Assembly (NCBI RefSeq): GCF_000024965.1
Contig: NC_013530.1
Span: 2,480,001-2,544,000, forward strand
Length of the DNA stretch: 64,000 nucleotides
Direction of reading: 5' to 3'
DNA from: Xylanimonas cellulosilytica DSM 15894
GTDB lineage: Bacteria > Actinomycetota > Actinomycetes > Actinomycetales > Cellulomonadaceae
Both the position numbers and the translations under genes were made by a program. The notes under the pieces were generated by a model that ran no database searches, had not been told where the DNA came from, and saw nothing but the letters and a program-made list of their open reading frames with translations. Below are positions 37,216 to 46,974 of this stretch, piece by piece. The number at the start of each line of letters is the position of its first letter. Within the stretch, counting starts at the first letter, position 1.

Positions 37216-40200
37216 TCTTCATCACCGTCCTCGTCGACCGAATCCCCGGCAGGCCCAATCGCCTGCGCTGCGCCCCGGCGATGGTTCTCCTCGAGTAGGC
37301 GATCGAGGATCTCGACACGCACCGCTGAATTAACGGTCCAGCGCTCCATGTTGCGATACGTGTGGAAGCCATGGTCTGCGCGAATATCGTCCCATCCGTA
37401 CGCAGCCAACACTTCGTCACTGATCTCGGCATGGACATGCCGAAGCCGCACTACGTCAGCGTCACTCCGGTCAGATTGGCTATTGACAAGCTTGTACAGA
37501 GAGGTCAGTCCGAGACCTCGCCGCCGCATTATCTCTCGCCTTTCGAGATCGAGCGTCTCGCCGAGAGTCTCAAGGTTTGGAGTCACAACTGGAAGCGGGA
37601 ACGTCTCGAATACATCCGATGTCGTGTAGCGCGTCGCCGCATCGAGGCTCGAACCCCACCGCATCGCCCAGACCTGATGAACGCTCGATGAGAGGACCGC
37701 GAGATGAGCAAACGACGGAAGGCAGATTACGCCGATAGAATTCGTAATAATGCCGGTAGTTGGCAACCGCGCAGGCATCATGGTGTCGCTTGTGAGTACG
37801 ATCCCAAGCGCGTGATCTATCCGGGATAGCTGCTTGTACAGGTTCCTTCCCCGCTCCGCGAACAACCACCAGCGATCTCTGTACTGCTTCTTCTTTACCT
37901 TCTCGCGCACGGGCTTCACCAACCGTTCGACCCGTGCGAATGCACCCGGAAAGGACATTGCCTCACCGAGCGACATCGCCTCAAAGTCAATAACCCAGTT
38001 CACAGGAGTCACATCGGAGTACTCATTCACTTCCTTAGCAGTGAACATCGGGCGGATGACCGGTTCACTCAACGGATCCCGTGCGATTAGCGCACTCCGC
38101 TCTGCGCCAGAGAGGATGAAGCCCTTCCCTGACAGGATGGATCCCATGAAGCTTAGGCCCTGGTTCTCCAGAAGCCGCAGCGGCGTACCAGAGACTCGTG
38201 TGATCCGCTCAAGGCTTGAAGTGATTCCTTCAACGATCGCTCCGTCGAGGCAACGTTCCCCCGTGAATCCAGCGGACTTGGTCGCCCAGAGTACGGACAC
38301 GTGAACCGATGCCTCGGTTGGCCACTTCCGTCGCTTGTCGGCTCGATACAGTGTGAAGGAGTCGCCAACAAGATGATCGAGGGCTACTCGCCTACTCTCA
38401 CCCTCGCCAATCGACTCCGAGGCGATCAATCCGAGACACCCATTAGGCGCAAGAAGCTCGACGGCCCGCAATAGGAAATACGCAACCAGGTCGGCCTCGC
38501 CCGCACGGCCGCCGGCAATTGTGTTAACCAGGAACTCCCGAAAGTTCTTGCCGCTTGAACCTGATATCTTCTTGCCACCGAGAAACGGCGGGTTTCCGAT
38601 GATTGCATCGAACCCACCACGCTCCATGACGTCAGGTACTGCGAGTACCCAATGAAGCGGCTTCCATTGAAGATGGTCAGTGCGGACTGTTGGTGTCAAC
38701 CCAGCGACGACAGTTCCGGAGAGCATGGTCGGGTCCATCGCTCCCCCGTGCGCGTACGCGCGGTCGACCCCGATGCGCAGCGTTTCGAATGCTTCGTCCA
38801 GCGCGCGGCCGGGCTTACCGCTAAGGGCCAGGCCCGAAGCAATCACCCCGTCCGCGACATGAGAGAGCGTTGCTGTTAGGGCCTGGTAGTCGCGCCAAAG
38901 CCGTCGCTTTGCGGCCGTGGACCGCTGCGGATCGCTTTCCGCAACCGGATCGGCGAGCCGACGCCGCAGATCGATGGCCCGCCGCAGCACGCCTCGCACA
39001 TCGAGCATCTCAATGCCAAGCGCCTCAGAGCCTTCTCCGAACAGGGTTCCAGTCGAGTATCGCTGTGCGGCAGCCCGCTCGGACTGGAACGTCTTTGCCC
39101 GACTTGGGTCGATGTGCAGCGCCTCGAGTTGCTTGGTGTTGGTTATGCCGAGTAGCGAGTTTCCGTGCAGCACCCTGTCATCGACGAAGCTAAACGGCAG
39201 CGCCGGGTCAAGCGAGACGAGCCAGAGTGAGAGCTTGCACATCTCGACGGCCATGCCGTTGATGTCGGCACCATAGAGACAGTTCGCCACGACGTATCGG
39301 CGAGCACTGATGCTCAGTTCATGCGCCGAACCCGACACGACGCCTTCCGCATGCCAGGCCTCGACCAGTCGCTCAGCGAGATACTCAGCGGCCGCGACGA
39401 GGAACGCCCCGGAACCACATGCGATGTCGGCGACGTTGAGGTTGAGGAGCTCGGTCGAGCTGAGCAACTTCCACTGGCTCTGGTCGGCGGTCTGGTGCGG
39501 ACCCGGCTGGTAGACGAGCGGCTCGAGCGCGTTCAGCACCACTTCCCGTGCGAGCGACTTCGGCGTGTAGTGCGCGCCTGAGTTCGCCCGTGACGGCGTC
39601 TCGACCACTGCGAGGCCGCCCGGGCGGATCACGACCGGCCTGTTGCGAAGGTCGCGCCGGATGATGCCGATGTATCCGCGCAGGTGCTCCCGAAGGTTGG
39701 CGTCGCCTGGTGCGACCGCGAGGAGAGCGCGCTCGGCATCGTCCGGAGCGTTCTGCGGCGCAAGCGCCTTCTTGATCGCTGCCGCGGTCCTCCCGGTGGC
39801 CGCCGACTGGTTCTCCTTGACCCACTTGACGAGAGCCGCGGCGAAGTCGGCGTCATCGAGAGCCGCCTCGTACAGGTCGTCGAGCGTGTCGAGCGGGATC
39901 TCCGGTTCCTCACCCTCCTTGCCGATGAGACCAACCGTCACCATGTCGACGTCGCGCGCGGTGTAGCCGAGCAGGCCCTCGTAGATGTAGCCGATCTGCT
40001 CGACGTCGACGTCGCGGAACGAGATGCGGCGGTTCTCGCCGCGCACCGCGGCGTACTGGACGGCACGCAGCACCTCGAGCATCACGCGGTCGCTCACGGC
40101 GACGCTTAGCGCGCCGCGCTCGTCGCGCGCGGTGAGGAACGGGAACCGTTCGGCGTCGAACAGCGAGCCCCCGTATGCGGGCAATCGCATGTCTTCGCTG

Positions 40201-41312
40201 GTCACGCCGGAGTAGAGCGCCTGAGTGGTCGCGAGGAGCCGGTGCCAGGCGTGGTGCGTGCCATCGAGGGCTTCAGACCCCTCTTCACGGGCGCGCGCGT
40301 CGAGCTTGTCGAGCTCGCCGCTGACGCCGTAGCCCTCCGTGAAGAGGGCGGACTGCGGCATCATCGAGCGCTCTTCGGCGAAGAGGAGGAAGACGACGCG
40401 CATCATTGCGGTGACAGCACCCTCGTAGACAAGGTCGCGGTTGGCCGGCAGCGGGTCGTCGTGCCCTTGCTCGCTCGCCGCGAGCGCCGACTCCGAGAAC
40501 GCCGACACGAGAAGCTCCACTGCTCGGCGTACCTGGGTGCCAAGCGCGACGGTGATCTCTTCCGCCGCGGTCACGGACTCCGCGAACAGCGCAGCGAGGC
40601 GGTCGCACTCCTTACCACCGGCAAGCCGCAACGGGTCGATCAGCGCGAAGAACGCGTCGCGGACGTCGCTTTCCTCGATCCACGTCTGCGCGTCAACGAC
40701 GCCAGACGCCGTCATTGTCTCGGGCTGCGCGGAAACCACGCCCCACCATCGCCCATCGGTGACGATGCCGATCCTGTGCCCGGATGAGCGCAGCATCGCG
40801 TCCATTCGGTCGATCGCGCTGGCGGACCACAGGTCGTCGGACGGGTCGCGCAGAGACGCGACGGGATCGATAACGAACACGAGCGCTGCGACGTCGTCCT
40901 TACGAACGAAGGCGCCCGTCGCCTCGACCGTCACCGCGCGGCTGGGGGACGCGGCGCGCGGCGTCCCGCCGGGCAGCGCGGCGGCCTCCCACGTCAGGAA
41001 CTTGCCCCACCCGGCAACGTCCTGGAGCACCGAGTGCACCCACTTGTCGCGGGCGCCGCGGTACTGCTCCAGCACCTCGTCGGAGTCGGGTCGATTGAGC
41101 CACGCGTCCCAGGCGCGGTCGAAGTCCGGCTTTGCGTCGCGGAGGGAGTCTCTTGCATCGTCGGAGATCGACCCGATCCCCTGCGGCCACACTCGCTTGA
41201 GCGCCGGGATCGCGAGGAAGGGCCCATCGCGGTCGACGAGCTCGAGCCATGCCCGATGCTGCTCGGTGGCGGTGCGTGCGCGGGGGCGGCGGGGCGGGGT
41301 GCCGCGGGTCAT
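37212..41312 (-). CDS. drmMI: DISARM class 1 adenine-specific DNA methyltransferase DrmMI
   Basis: 1366 aa. N6-adenine methylase of the large type IIG-like/Eco57I layout. The SAM-binding motif is NVADIACGSGAFLVAAAEYL (~residue 630), the catalytic motif IV is IIGNPPFLGG (~905), and the C-terminal ~400 residues act as target-recognition domain. It would mark host DNA so DISARM spares it. The N-terminal ~600 residues lack an obvious PD-(D/E)xK nuclease site, so it looks like modification only. The 3' part (about 37.2-39.1 kb) has visibly lower GC than the rest of the gene. ATG overlaps the drmD stop by 4 bp. Confidence 0.9.
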   Translation of the reverse strand: MTRGTPPRRPRARTATEQHRAWLELVDRDGPFLAIPALKRVWPQGIGSISDDARDSLRDAKPDFDRAWDAWLNRPDSDEVLEQYRGARDKWVHSVLQDVAGWGKFLTWEAAALPGGTPRAASPSRAVTVEATGAFVRKDDVAALVFVIDPVASLRDPSDDLWSASAIDRMDAMLRSSGHRIGIVTDGRWWGVVSAQPETMTASGVVDAQTWIEESDVRDAFFALIDPLRLAGGKECDRLAALFAESVTAAEEITVALGTQVRRAVELLVSAFSESALAASEQGHDDPLPANRDLVYEGAVTAMMRVVFLLFAEERSMMPQSALFTEGYGVSGELDKLDARAREEGSEALDGTHHAWHRLLATTQALYSGVTSEDMRLPAYGGSLFDAERFPFLTARDERGALSVAVSDRVMLEVLRAVQYAAVRGENRRISFRDVDVEQIGYIYEGLLGYTARDVDMVTVGLIGKEGEEPEIPLDTLDDLYEAALDDADFAAALVKWVKENQSAATGRTAAAIKKALAPQNAPDDAERALLAVAPGDANLREHLRGYIGIIRRDLRNRPVVIRPGGLAVVETPSRANSGAHYTPKSLAREVVLNALEPLVYQPGPHQTADQSQWKLLSSTELLNLNVADIACGSGAFLVAAAEYLAERLVEAWHAEGVVSGSAHELSISARRYVVANCLYGADINGMAVEMCKLSLWLVSLDPALPFSFVDDRVLHGNSLLGITNTKQLEALHIDPSRAKTFQSERAAAQRYSTGTLFGEGSEALGIEMLDVRGVLRRAIDLRRRLADPVAESDPQRSTAAKRRLWRDYQALTATLSHVADGVIASGLALSGKPGRALDEAFETLRIGVDRAYAHGGAMDPTMLSGTVVAGLTPTVRTDHLQWKPLHWVLAVPDVMERGGFDAIIGNPPFLGGKKISGSSGKNFREFLVNTIAGGRAGEADLVAYFLLRAVELLAPNGCLGLIASESIGEGESRRVALDHLVGDSFTLYRADKRRKWPTEASVHVSVLWATKSAGFTGERCLDGAIVEGITSSLERITRVSGTPLRLLENQGLSFMGSILSGKGFILSGAERSALIARDPLSEPVIRPMFTAKEVNEYSDVTPVNWVIDFEAMSLGEAMSFPGAFARVERLVKPVREKVKKKQYRDRWWLFAERGRNLYKQLSRIDHALGIVLTSDTMMPARLPTTGIITNSIGVICLPSFAHLAVLSSSVHQVWAMRWGSSLDAATRYTTSDVFETFPLPVVTPNLETLGETLDLERREIMRRRGLGLTSLYKLVNSQSDRSDADVVRLRHVHAEISDEVLAAYGWDDIRADHGFHTYRNMERWTVNSAVRVEILDRLLEENHRRGAAQAIGPAGDSVDEDGDEE

Positions 41313-44300
41313 GCGAGGTCTCCCTGCTGGGCGTCGGCGGGGGTCAAGGCGAAGACCACGGCGGCGGCCGCAACATACGGCTTGACGTCGGTGTACCGCT
41401 CGCGAATGCCGGCGATCTCTCGAGTCTCCTCGTCGGAGAGAACGGCGAGGCGGTCTTCCATCGCGCGGATGTCGTTGCGGAACTGGCGCTGCTGTTCGGG
41501 CAGCGTGAACAGCGTCTCGGCCGCTTCCTTCTCAAGCGCCTTGAGGTGCTGGAGGGAGTCGGTGAGGTTGCGGCGGAACGCCGCGAAGATTTCGGTCGCG
41601 CGGCCGGTGTCGGCGGCCTCGCGCTTCGCGAGCTCGGCGGCTACAGCCTGCTGGCGGGCGTCCGCTTTGCGTCGCACTGCAGCCTCAAGCCGCGAGCGCA
41701 GGCGGCCGTCGTCGGTGTTCCACTCGGTCGCGAGCCGTTCGAGGATCCTCGGATCGGCGAGGGCGAGGTTCTCTGCGTCGAGCGTTTGCTCAAGGAGCGC
41801 CTCGACCTTGGCCTCCGCGAGCGCCTGACCGCGAACGCGGATACCGGTGAGGAACACCTCCTCGTGAAGGCGGAGTCCACCGCGGCCGACGAGGACGAGC
41901 CGGGAAACGGCTGCGACGCAGGACTGTTCGATCCCGTCGACCACCACGGCGGTAACGCGGTTCATCTGCGATTCCGCGCTAAAGAGGCTCGAGCGGAGGA
42001 TGCGGGACGCCTTCTGCATGAGCCCGTGGCCCAGGTGCACGTGCACCAACTCGTCGCTGACCAGGTCACGGAGGGCTTCGTCGTCGAATGTGATGGGGCG
42101 CGGCACGCCGGGGCGCAGGCGGGTGTCGAGGCCGCGGAGCGCCGGCTGCCAGGAGCTGGCGAGGCTGGGCACCTCGAACACCTGGGCATCAGTGAGGTCG
42201 GAGCCGACCTCCACGAGGGCGGGTTGCGCGGTGAGCTCCAGCGCGGTGTCGAGCACGCGGCGGGAGTTGGCGGGTGTCAGGTGCATCGCGGCCTTCTGCT
42301 CGCCGTAGGTGTTGGCGAGCTGGGTGAGGCTGCGGTTGAGCTCGGCGCCGCCAGCGAGCTGCTGGTTGATGACCTTCGCGCCGTCGTCGGCAATCTTGGT
42401 GCGCTTCGCTGTCGTCTCGGAGCGGCCGAAGCGGTTCTGAATGTCAGCGTCGATCACTGGGTTCACGGACCCGAGATCGTCGGCGACGTTTGCCACCTTC
42501 TCGGCGATGCGACGCATGAAGTCCATGTCGCCCGCGAACGTTCCCGACGTCGCGTCCGGGAGGAACTGGAAGACCTCGGGGGCGTGCTGCTGGCCGTACC
42601 TGTCGATGCGACCGATGCGCTGCTCGAGGCGCGACGGGTTGAACGGCACGTCGAAGTTCACCAGGCGGTGGCAGAAGGCTTGCAGGTCGATGCCCTCCCC
42701 GGCGGCGTCCGTGGCCACGAGCACGCGGATGCTCTCCTTGGCGGGATCGGCGTTGAAGCGTGCGCGCGTGAGCTCGCGCTCCTCGGCGTCGGTGGAGCCC
42801 TCGATCACGGCGAGCCGGTCGGTGCCGTACCCGCGCTGGCGCAGGTTCCCGACGATCCACGTGAGAGTGTCGGCGTACTCGGTAAAGATGACGACCCGCT
42901 CGTTGGTCCAGTGACTGTCCGGGCGGCAGATCGCGTCGAGCCAGGTGATCAGCGCGTTCAGGCGAGAGTCAGGGCGGTCTTGGAACCCGAGGCCCCACGC
43001 TCGCAGCTCCGCGAGTTCCTGCGGTGTCGCGGCCACGAGCGGGTCGCTAGTGCGGTCGGTGGTCTTGGCCTGGCGCAGCGCGGTGAACTCGGGGTGCTCG
43101 GTCGCGCCCTCCTCCTCGTCAGACTGACCGCTGCCCATGACCTCCGCGTAGTACTCGTCCTCGTCGTCGTCCCACTCGGCGCCAGAGCCGGCCGCTGCCT
43201 CGAGGTAGCTGCCGAGCGTGGTGCCGAAGGCGAAGGGGCTCGAGAGAAAGCGCTTCTTGAGGAGCATCGAGACGATGTCGCCACTGCCCCGACGGCCGTT
43301 CGCGCGGGCGGAGGCCTCCAGTATTGCGTTGAGCTTGTCGAACGCGGCCTGCTCTTCGTCACTCGGCACGAAGGGGATCGTCTCGAGAACGCGCTTCTTG
43401 AAGCCCTTCTCCACGATGTCCCGCTTGAGGCGCCTGACGGTGACCTCCTTGAGGGCGGCGGCATCGACGGAGGCGCCGCGTGAGAAGCGTCGGTTGTCGA
43501 TCATCTCGAGAAGCGCCGTGAATGACTCCGTGTGGCCGTTGTGCGGAGTGGCCGACAGGAACAGGCGGTGCTCGCAGACCTTCGCGAGGTCGCGTACCGC
43601 CTCGGTGCGCTTGGAGTCGACCGCGTAGCCGCGTGCCTTGCCGACCGCCGTCGGGCTAGATGGCGCGACATGGTGCGCCTCGTCGACGACCAGGACGTCG
43701 AACGCGTAGCGGCGCGCACTGTTGGGCTGGCCAACGCTGGAGTAGACCTCGCGCAGAAGGCGCTGCGCGCGGATGCCCGGTAGCCACGCCATCGAGACGA
43801 TGACGCGCGGGAAGAGGCGGAACGGGTTGGCGTTAAGCCCGTGGCTGCGGCGCACCTCAGCCATGAGCTCGGAGTTGACGAGCACGAACTCCAGGCCGAA
43901 CTTCTCACGCATCTCGTCCTGCCACTTCACCGCGAGGCTTGGCGGGCAGACGATGACGACGCTGCGGGCTCGGTGCCGGAGCAGTAGCTCCTGGATCACC
44001 AACCCGGCCTCGATCGTCTTGCCGAGGCCGACGTCGTCGGCGAGGAGCAGGTTCGTGCGGGGTGCGGCGAGCGCGCGGCGGAGCGGTTCGAGCTGGTAGG
44101 CCTCGACGTTGGCGCCCGACCGGAACGGGGCCTGGAAGGCGCCGGCATCGGCGGACGTGACGGCACCCCAACGAACAGCATCGACGAAGGCGGCGAGACG
44201 GTTCGGGTCATCAAAGCCATCGATCGTGACGGGGAGGCCCTGGTCTGGGGCGACGGAGTGGCCGACCTCCAGCTCCCAGATGACCGTGAGCTCCTCGCCC

Positions 44301-44515
44301 ATGCGGTCTTCGTCCAGCGACTGGAGGCTCACCACGTGGTCAATGCGTGCCCGGCCTTCGTCGGCGGGGCTACGCGGGAGTCCTTGAGCGGCCACGTTCG
44401 CGACGGCCCAACGTGAGCCGCGGACCTCGACGATCTGACCTGGTTCGGGTACGAGCGGCAGGCCACCGTCGACGGAGGCGGGGGCAGTCTGCTCAATGTC
44501 GACCGGGGTGCTCAC
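41309..44515 (-). CDS. drmD: DISARM class 1 SNF2-family helicase DrmD
   Basis: About 1068 aa. RapA/SNF2-type translocase: Walker A LADDVGLGKTIEAGLV (~residue 165), Walker B VLVVDEAHHV (~280), motif III LFLSATPHNGHTESF, motif V TDAAGEGIDLQAF, motif VI EQRIGRIDRYGQQH (~632). The C-terminal 350 residues are helical with coiled-coil potential (ALEKEAAETLFTLPEQQRQF). DrmD defines class 1 DISARM. The start is uncertain: GTG 44515 fits the family length, while upstream in-frame codons would add up to 48 residues of poor composition. Confidence 0.9.
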   Translation of the reverse strand: MSTPVDIEQTAPASVDGGLPLVPEPGQIVEVRGSRWAVANVAAQGLPRSPADEGRARIDHVVSLQSLDEDRMGEELTVIWELEVGHSVAPDQGLPVTIDGFDDPNRLAAFVDAVRWGAVTSADAGAFQAPFRSGANVEAYQLEPLRRALAAPRTNLLLADDVGLGKTIEAGLVIQELLLRHRARSVVIVCPPSLAVKWQDEMREKFGLEFVLVNSELMAEVRRSHGLNANPFRLFPRVIVSMAWLPGIRAQRLLREVYSSVGQPNSARRYAFDVLVVDEAHHVAPSSPTAVGKARGYAVDSKRTEAVRDLAKVCEHRLFLSATPHNGHTESFTALLEMIDNRRFSRGASVDAAALKEVTVRRLKRDIVEKGFKKRVLETIPFVPSDEEQAAFDKLNAILEASARANGRRGSGDIVSMLLKKRFLSSPFAFGTTLGSYLEAAAGSGAEWDDDEDEYYAEVMGSGQSDEEEGATEHPEFTALRQAKTTDRTSDPLVAATPQELAELRAWGLGFQDRPDSRLNALITWLDAICRPDSHWTNERVVIFTEYADTLTWIVGNLRQRGYGTDRLAVIEGSTDAEERELTRARFNADPAKESIRVLVATDAAGEGIDLQAFCHRLVNFDVPFNPSRLEQRIGRIDRYGQQHAPEVFQFLPDATSGTFAGDMDFMRRIAEKVANVADDLGSVNPVIDADIQNRFGRSETTAKRTKIADDGAKVINQQLAGGAELNRSLTQLANTYGEQKAAMHLTPANSRRVLDTALELTAQPALVEVGSDLTDAQVFEVPSLASSWQPALRGLDTRLRPGVPRPITFDDEALRDLVSDELVHVHLGHGLMQKASRILRSSLFSAESQMNRVTAVVVDGIEQSCVAAVSRLVLVGRGGLRLHEEVFLTGIRVRGQALAEAKVEALLEQTLDAENLALADPRILERLATEWNTDDGRLRSRLEAAVRRKADARQQAVAAELAKREAADTGRATEIFAAFRRNLTDSLQHLKALEKEAAETLFTLPEQQRQFRNDIRAMEDRLAVLSDEETREIAGIRERYTDVKPYVAAAAVVFALTPADAQQGDLA

Positions 44516-44723
44516 GTGCTTGGGGATCCCTCGTTCTTGTGTATTGGCCGGCACGTCGACGCGCCTGTGGACGACTCTAGGCATCGGTAGCAGCATGCTC
44601 GCGCCGGGACGCTCGGTGCTGGCGCCGATCGGGCCCGGCCAGCGGCGGATCGCGCACACCTGACATCTTCGGATTTCACCCTCCCGGGCAGGTCATGGCC
44701 CTGATTGTGTCAGTCAGCACACA

Positions 44724-44729
44724 TATGCT
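44724..44729 (+). promoter_or_regulatory. -10 box for leaderless UvrD-like helicase transcript
   Basis: TATGCT lies 7 bp before the GTG at 44737 in the divergent region shared with drmD. It supports this start over ATG 44725, which overlaps the box. Confidence 0.5.
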
Positions 44730-44736
44730 CCCAAGC

Positions 44737-46974
44737 GTGCCCCAGGTGATCTTCGGCCCCGCCCCTACGCTCGACGGAAGCATTCGCCCGCTCGCTTACA
44801 CGTTCCTCGAGAAGCTTCGAGACGACGACACCGCACCAGGGCTCCACATCGAGCCCATCAACGGCACCGTCGATCCGCGCATCCGGACGGGCCGCGTCAA
44901 CAAGTTCTGGCGCGCCGTCCTGGTCAAGGTCAAGGGGCAGGCCACCGAGGCCCACTACATCTACCTGGGAACCTACCCGCACGACGACGCCATCTCGTTC
45001 GCCAAGACCGCGAGGGTGCGCGTGAACCCCGCCACGGGCATCGCGGAGCTCATCAAGGCAGACCAAGAGTCGTCTCCTCAGGTCTACGAGCACACGACGA
45101 CGCTCCGCCGCGCCCCAGAGCCGGCGCCGCCCCGCGGCTCGTCGTTCTTCCCTGAGAGCTCCCAACCGCTGCTCGCCGCCAAGCGCGTCGCGATGTCGGA
45201 CCTGCTTGGCCTGGGGCTCGACGCGTCTCTCGCCGCGGACGCGATCTCCGCGACGACCGAAGATGAGCTGATAGAGATCGCGGCGTCGGGACCGGCCGAG
45301 TGGCAGGGGCAGGCAATCCTCGAACTCGCCGCTGGAACCTCGATCCGCGACGTCCGGACGATGTACTCGCTCGATCCAGTCGTCGGCGATGTCGACTCGG
45401 ACGAGAGCCTCCTCACAGCGCTCAACCACCCCGCCGCGCGCATGGAGTTCGCGTACATCGAGGATGACGAGGTCTTGCGCGCCGCCATCGAAGACGACGA
45501 CTTCGGTCGGTGGCGCGTGTTCCTCCACCCCGAGCAGCAGGACTACGCGTTCCGCGACCGTCGGGGGTCGTTCCGCTTGTCTGGCGGCGCTGGGACGGGG
45601 AAGACCGTGGTGCTGCTCCACCGGGCACGCCACCTGGCAAGGCAGAACCCGCACGCCCGGATCATCCTGACGACCTACAACAAGACCCTCGCGCAGTCGC
45701 TCCGGGACAACCTGCTGACCCTCGACCGCTCTGTTCGACTCGCCGCCGAACCAGGCGGCGAGGGTGTTCACATCACGACCGTGGATGCGATCGCCTGGCG
45801 ACTGCTCAATCGATACCGCGAGTTCGGGTTGCCGCGAGCTGAGGCAGTAGCCACCTCCATCGGGGCACGGAGCACGGACGTCGTCCCCGTTACAAGCGCG
45901 AACGCATGGACCACCGCGCTCCGGACGGCCGGCTGGGAGCTGGCAGACTCGCTACGGCAGCCGGGCTTCTTGGCCGCGGAGTATGCGACTGTCATCCTCC
46001 CGAGCCGGGTCATGAACCTCGATCACTACCAGGCACTGGCGCGGCCGGGCCGCGGCGTCGCACTCGACAAGTCCAAGCGCACGGCCATCTGGCAGGTGGT
46101 TGAGGCATACCGTGCAGTCGCGGCCAAGGCGGGGACGACGGACTACGACGAGAAGGCACTCATCGCTGCCACGAGCCTGGACCTCGCAGAGCGGGCGGGT
46201 GCTGCGCGCCTCGCCGACCACGTGCTGGTCGACGAGACGCAGGACCTCATGCCCGCACGTCTCATACTCCTGCGAGCCCTTGCCGCGGACGGTCCGAACG
46301 ACCTCTTCATCGCCGACGACGCACATCAGCGCATCTATAGCCCCAAGGTCGTCCTGTCCAAGCACGGGATCGACATCCGGGGCCGCTCACGGCGCCTCAC
46401 GCTGAACTACCGCACCACGGCACAGAACCTGCGCTTTGGAACGAGCGTCCTCTCGGGCGAGGAACTGGTCGACCTCGAGGAGCTCGAGCCGACCAGGGTC
46501 GGGTACCGCTCCTCGCGCACCGGACCGGCGCCCGCGATGGCTGGGTACCCGTCCCTCGACTCTGCGTACGACGCGGCCGCGGCGACCATTAGCGGCTGGC
46601 TCGACGTTGGTACAGCCCCCGGAGCCATAGGCGTTCTCGTGAGATCTGGCGACGAGGGCACACACCTGGTCGACGGCCTCGCCCGTCGGGGAACCGCGAC
46701 TCGCTACATCTCCGCGAAGGACGTCGCGCAGCCGGGAAACGTTCAGGTCATGACGATGCACCGCTGCAAAGGGATGGAGTTCAAGCACGTCCTGCTGTTC
46801 GGCGTCTCCGCCGAAGCGATGCCCGCACGGGCCAACTCCCTGCCCGAGGGCGACCGAGCCGACGCCATGCAACGGGAACGGTCGCTGCTCTACGTAGCGG
46901 CGACGAGGGCGCGCGACGAGCTCGTGGTTATGTGGGATGGCCAACGCAGCGCCCTTCTTCCCGAGCCCGTCTAG
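44737..46974 (+). CDS. UvrD/Rep-like SF1 helicase
   Basis: 745 aa. The N-terminal ~250 residues include a conserved nuclease/toxin-like or ParE-like small domain (FWRAVLVKVKGQATEAHYIYLGTYPHDDA) and a helical linker. The SF1 core follows: Walker A LSGGAGTGKTVVLLHRARHL (~residue 285), ILTTYNKTLAQSLRDNL (Ia), Walker B HVLVDETQDLMPAR (~498), IADDAHQRIY, LTLNYRTT (IV), VMTMHRCKGMEFKHVLLFG (V), LLYVAATRARDELVVMW (VI). All ATPase motifs are intact. It is divergent from drmD. Such helicases are common beside defence operons, and its role with DISARM is inferred only. Confidence 0.85.
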   Translation: MPQVIFGPAPTLDGSIRPLAYTFLEKLRDDDTAPGLHIEPINGTVDPRIRTGRVNKFWRAVLVKVKGQATEAHYIYLGTYPHDDAISFAKTARVRVNPATGIAELIKADQESSPQVYEHTTTLRRAPEPAPPRGSSFFPESSQPLLAAKRVAMSDLLGLGLDASLAADAISATTEDELIEIAASGPAEWQGQAILELAAGTSIRDVRTMYSLDPVVGDVDSDESLLTALNHPAARMEFAYIEDDEVLRAAIEDDDFGRWRVFLHPEQQDYAFRDRRGSFRLSGGAGTGKTVVLLHRARHLARQNPHARIILTTYNKTLAQSLRDNLLTLDRSVRLAAEPGGEGVHITTVDAIAWRLLNRYREFGLPRAEAVATSIGARSTDVVPVTSANAWTTALRTAGWELADSLRQPGFLAAEYATVILPSRVMNLDHYQALARPGRGVALDKSKRTAIWQVVEAYRAVAAKAGTTDYDEKALIAATSLDLAERAGAARLADHVLVDETQDLMPARLILLRALAADGPNDLFIADDAHQRIYSPKVVLSKHGIDIRGRSRRLTLNYRTTAQNLRFGTSVLSGEELVDLEELEPTRVGYRSSRTGPAPAMAGYPSLDSAYDAAAATISGWLDVGTAPGAIGVLVRSGDEGTHLVDGLARRGTATRYISAKDVAQPGNVQVMTMHRCKGMEFKHVLLFGVSAEAMPARANSLPEGDRADAMQRERSLLYVAATRARDELVVMWDGQRSALLPEPV

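Noticed and set aside
23006-44515. BREX or Pgl system
   Set aside because: No PglZ-type phosphatase, BrxL or PglW kinase; the methylase-helicase-DUF1998-PLD set fits DISARM and Druantia instead.
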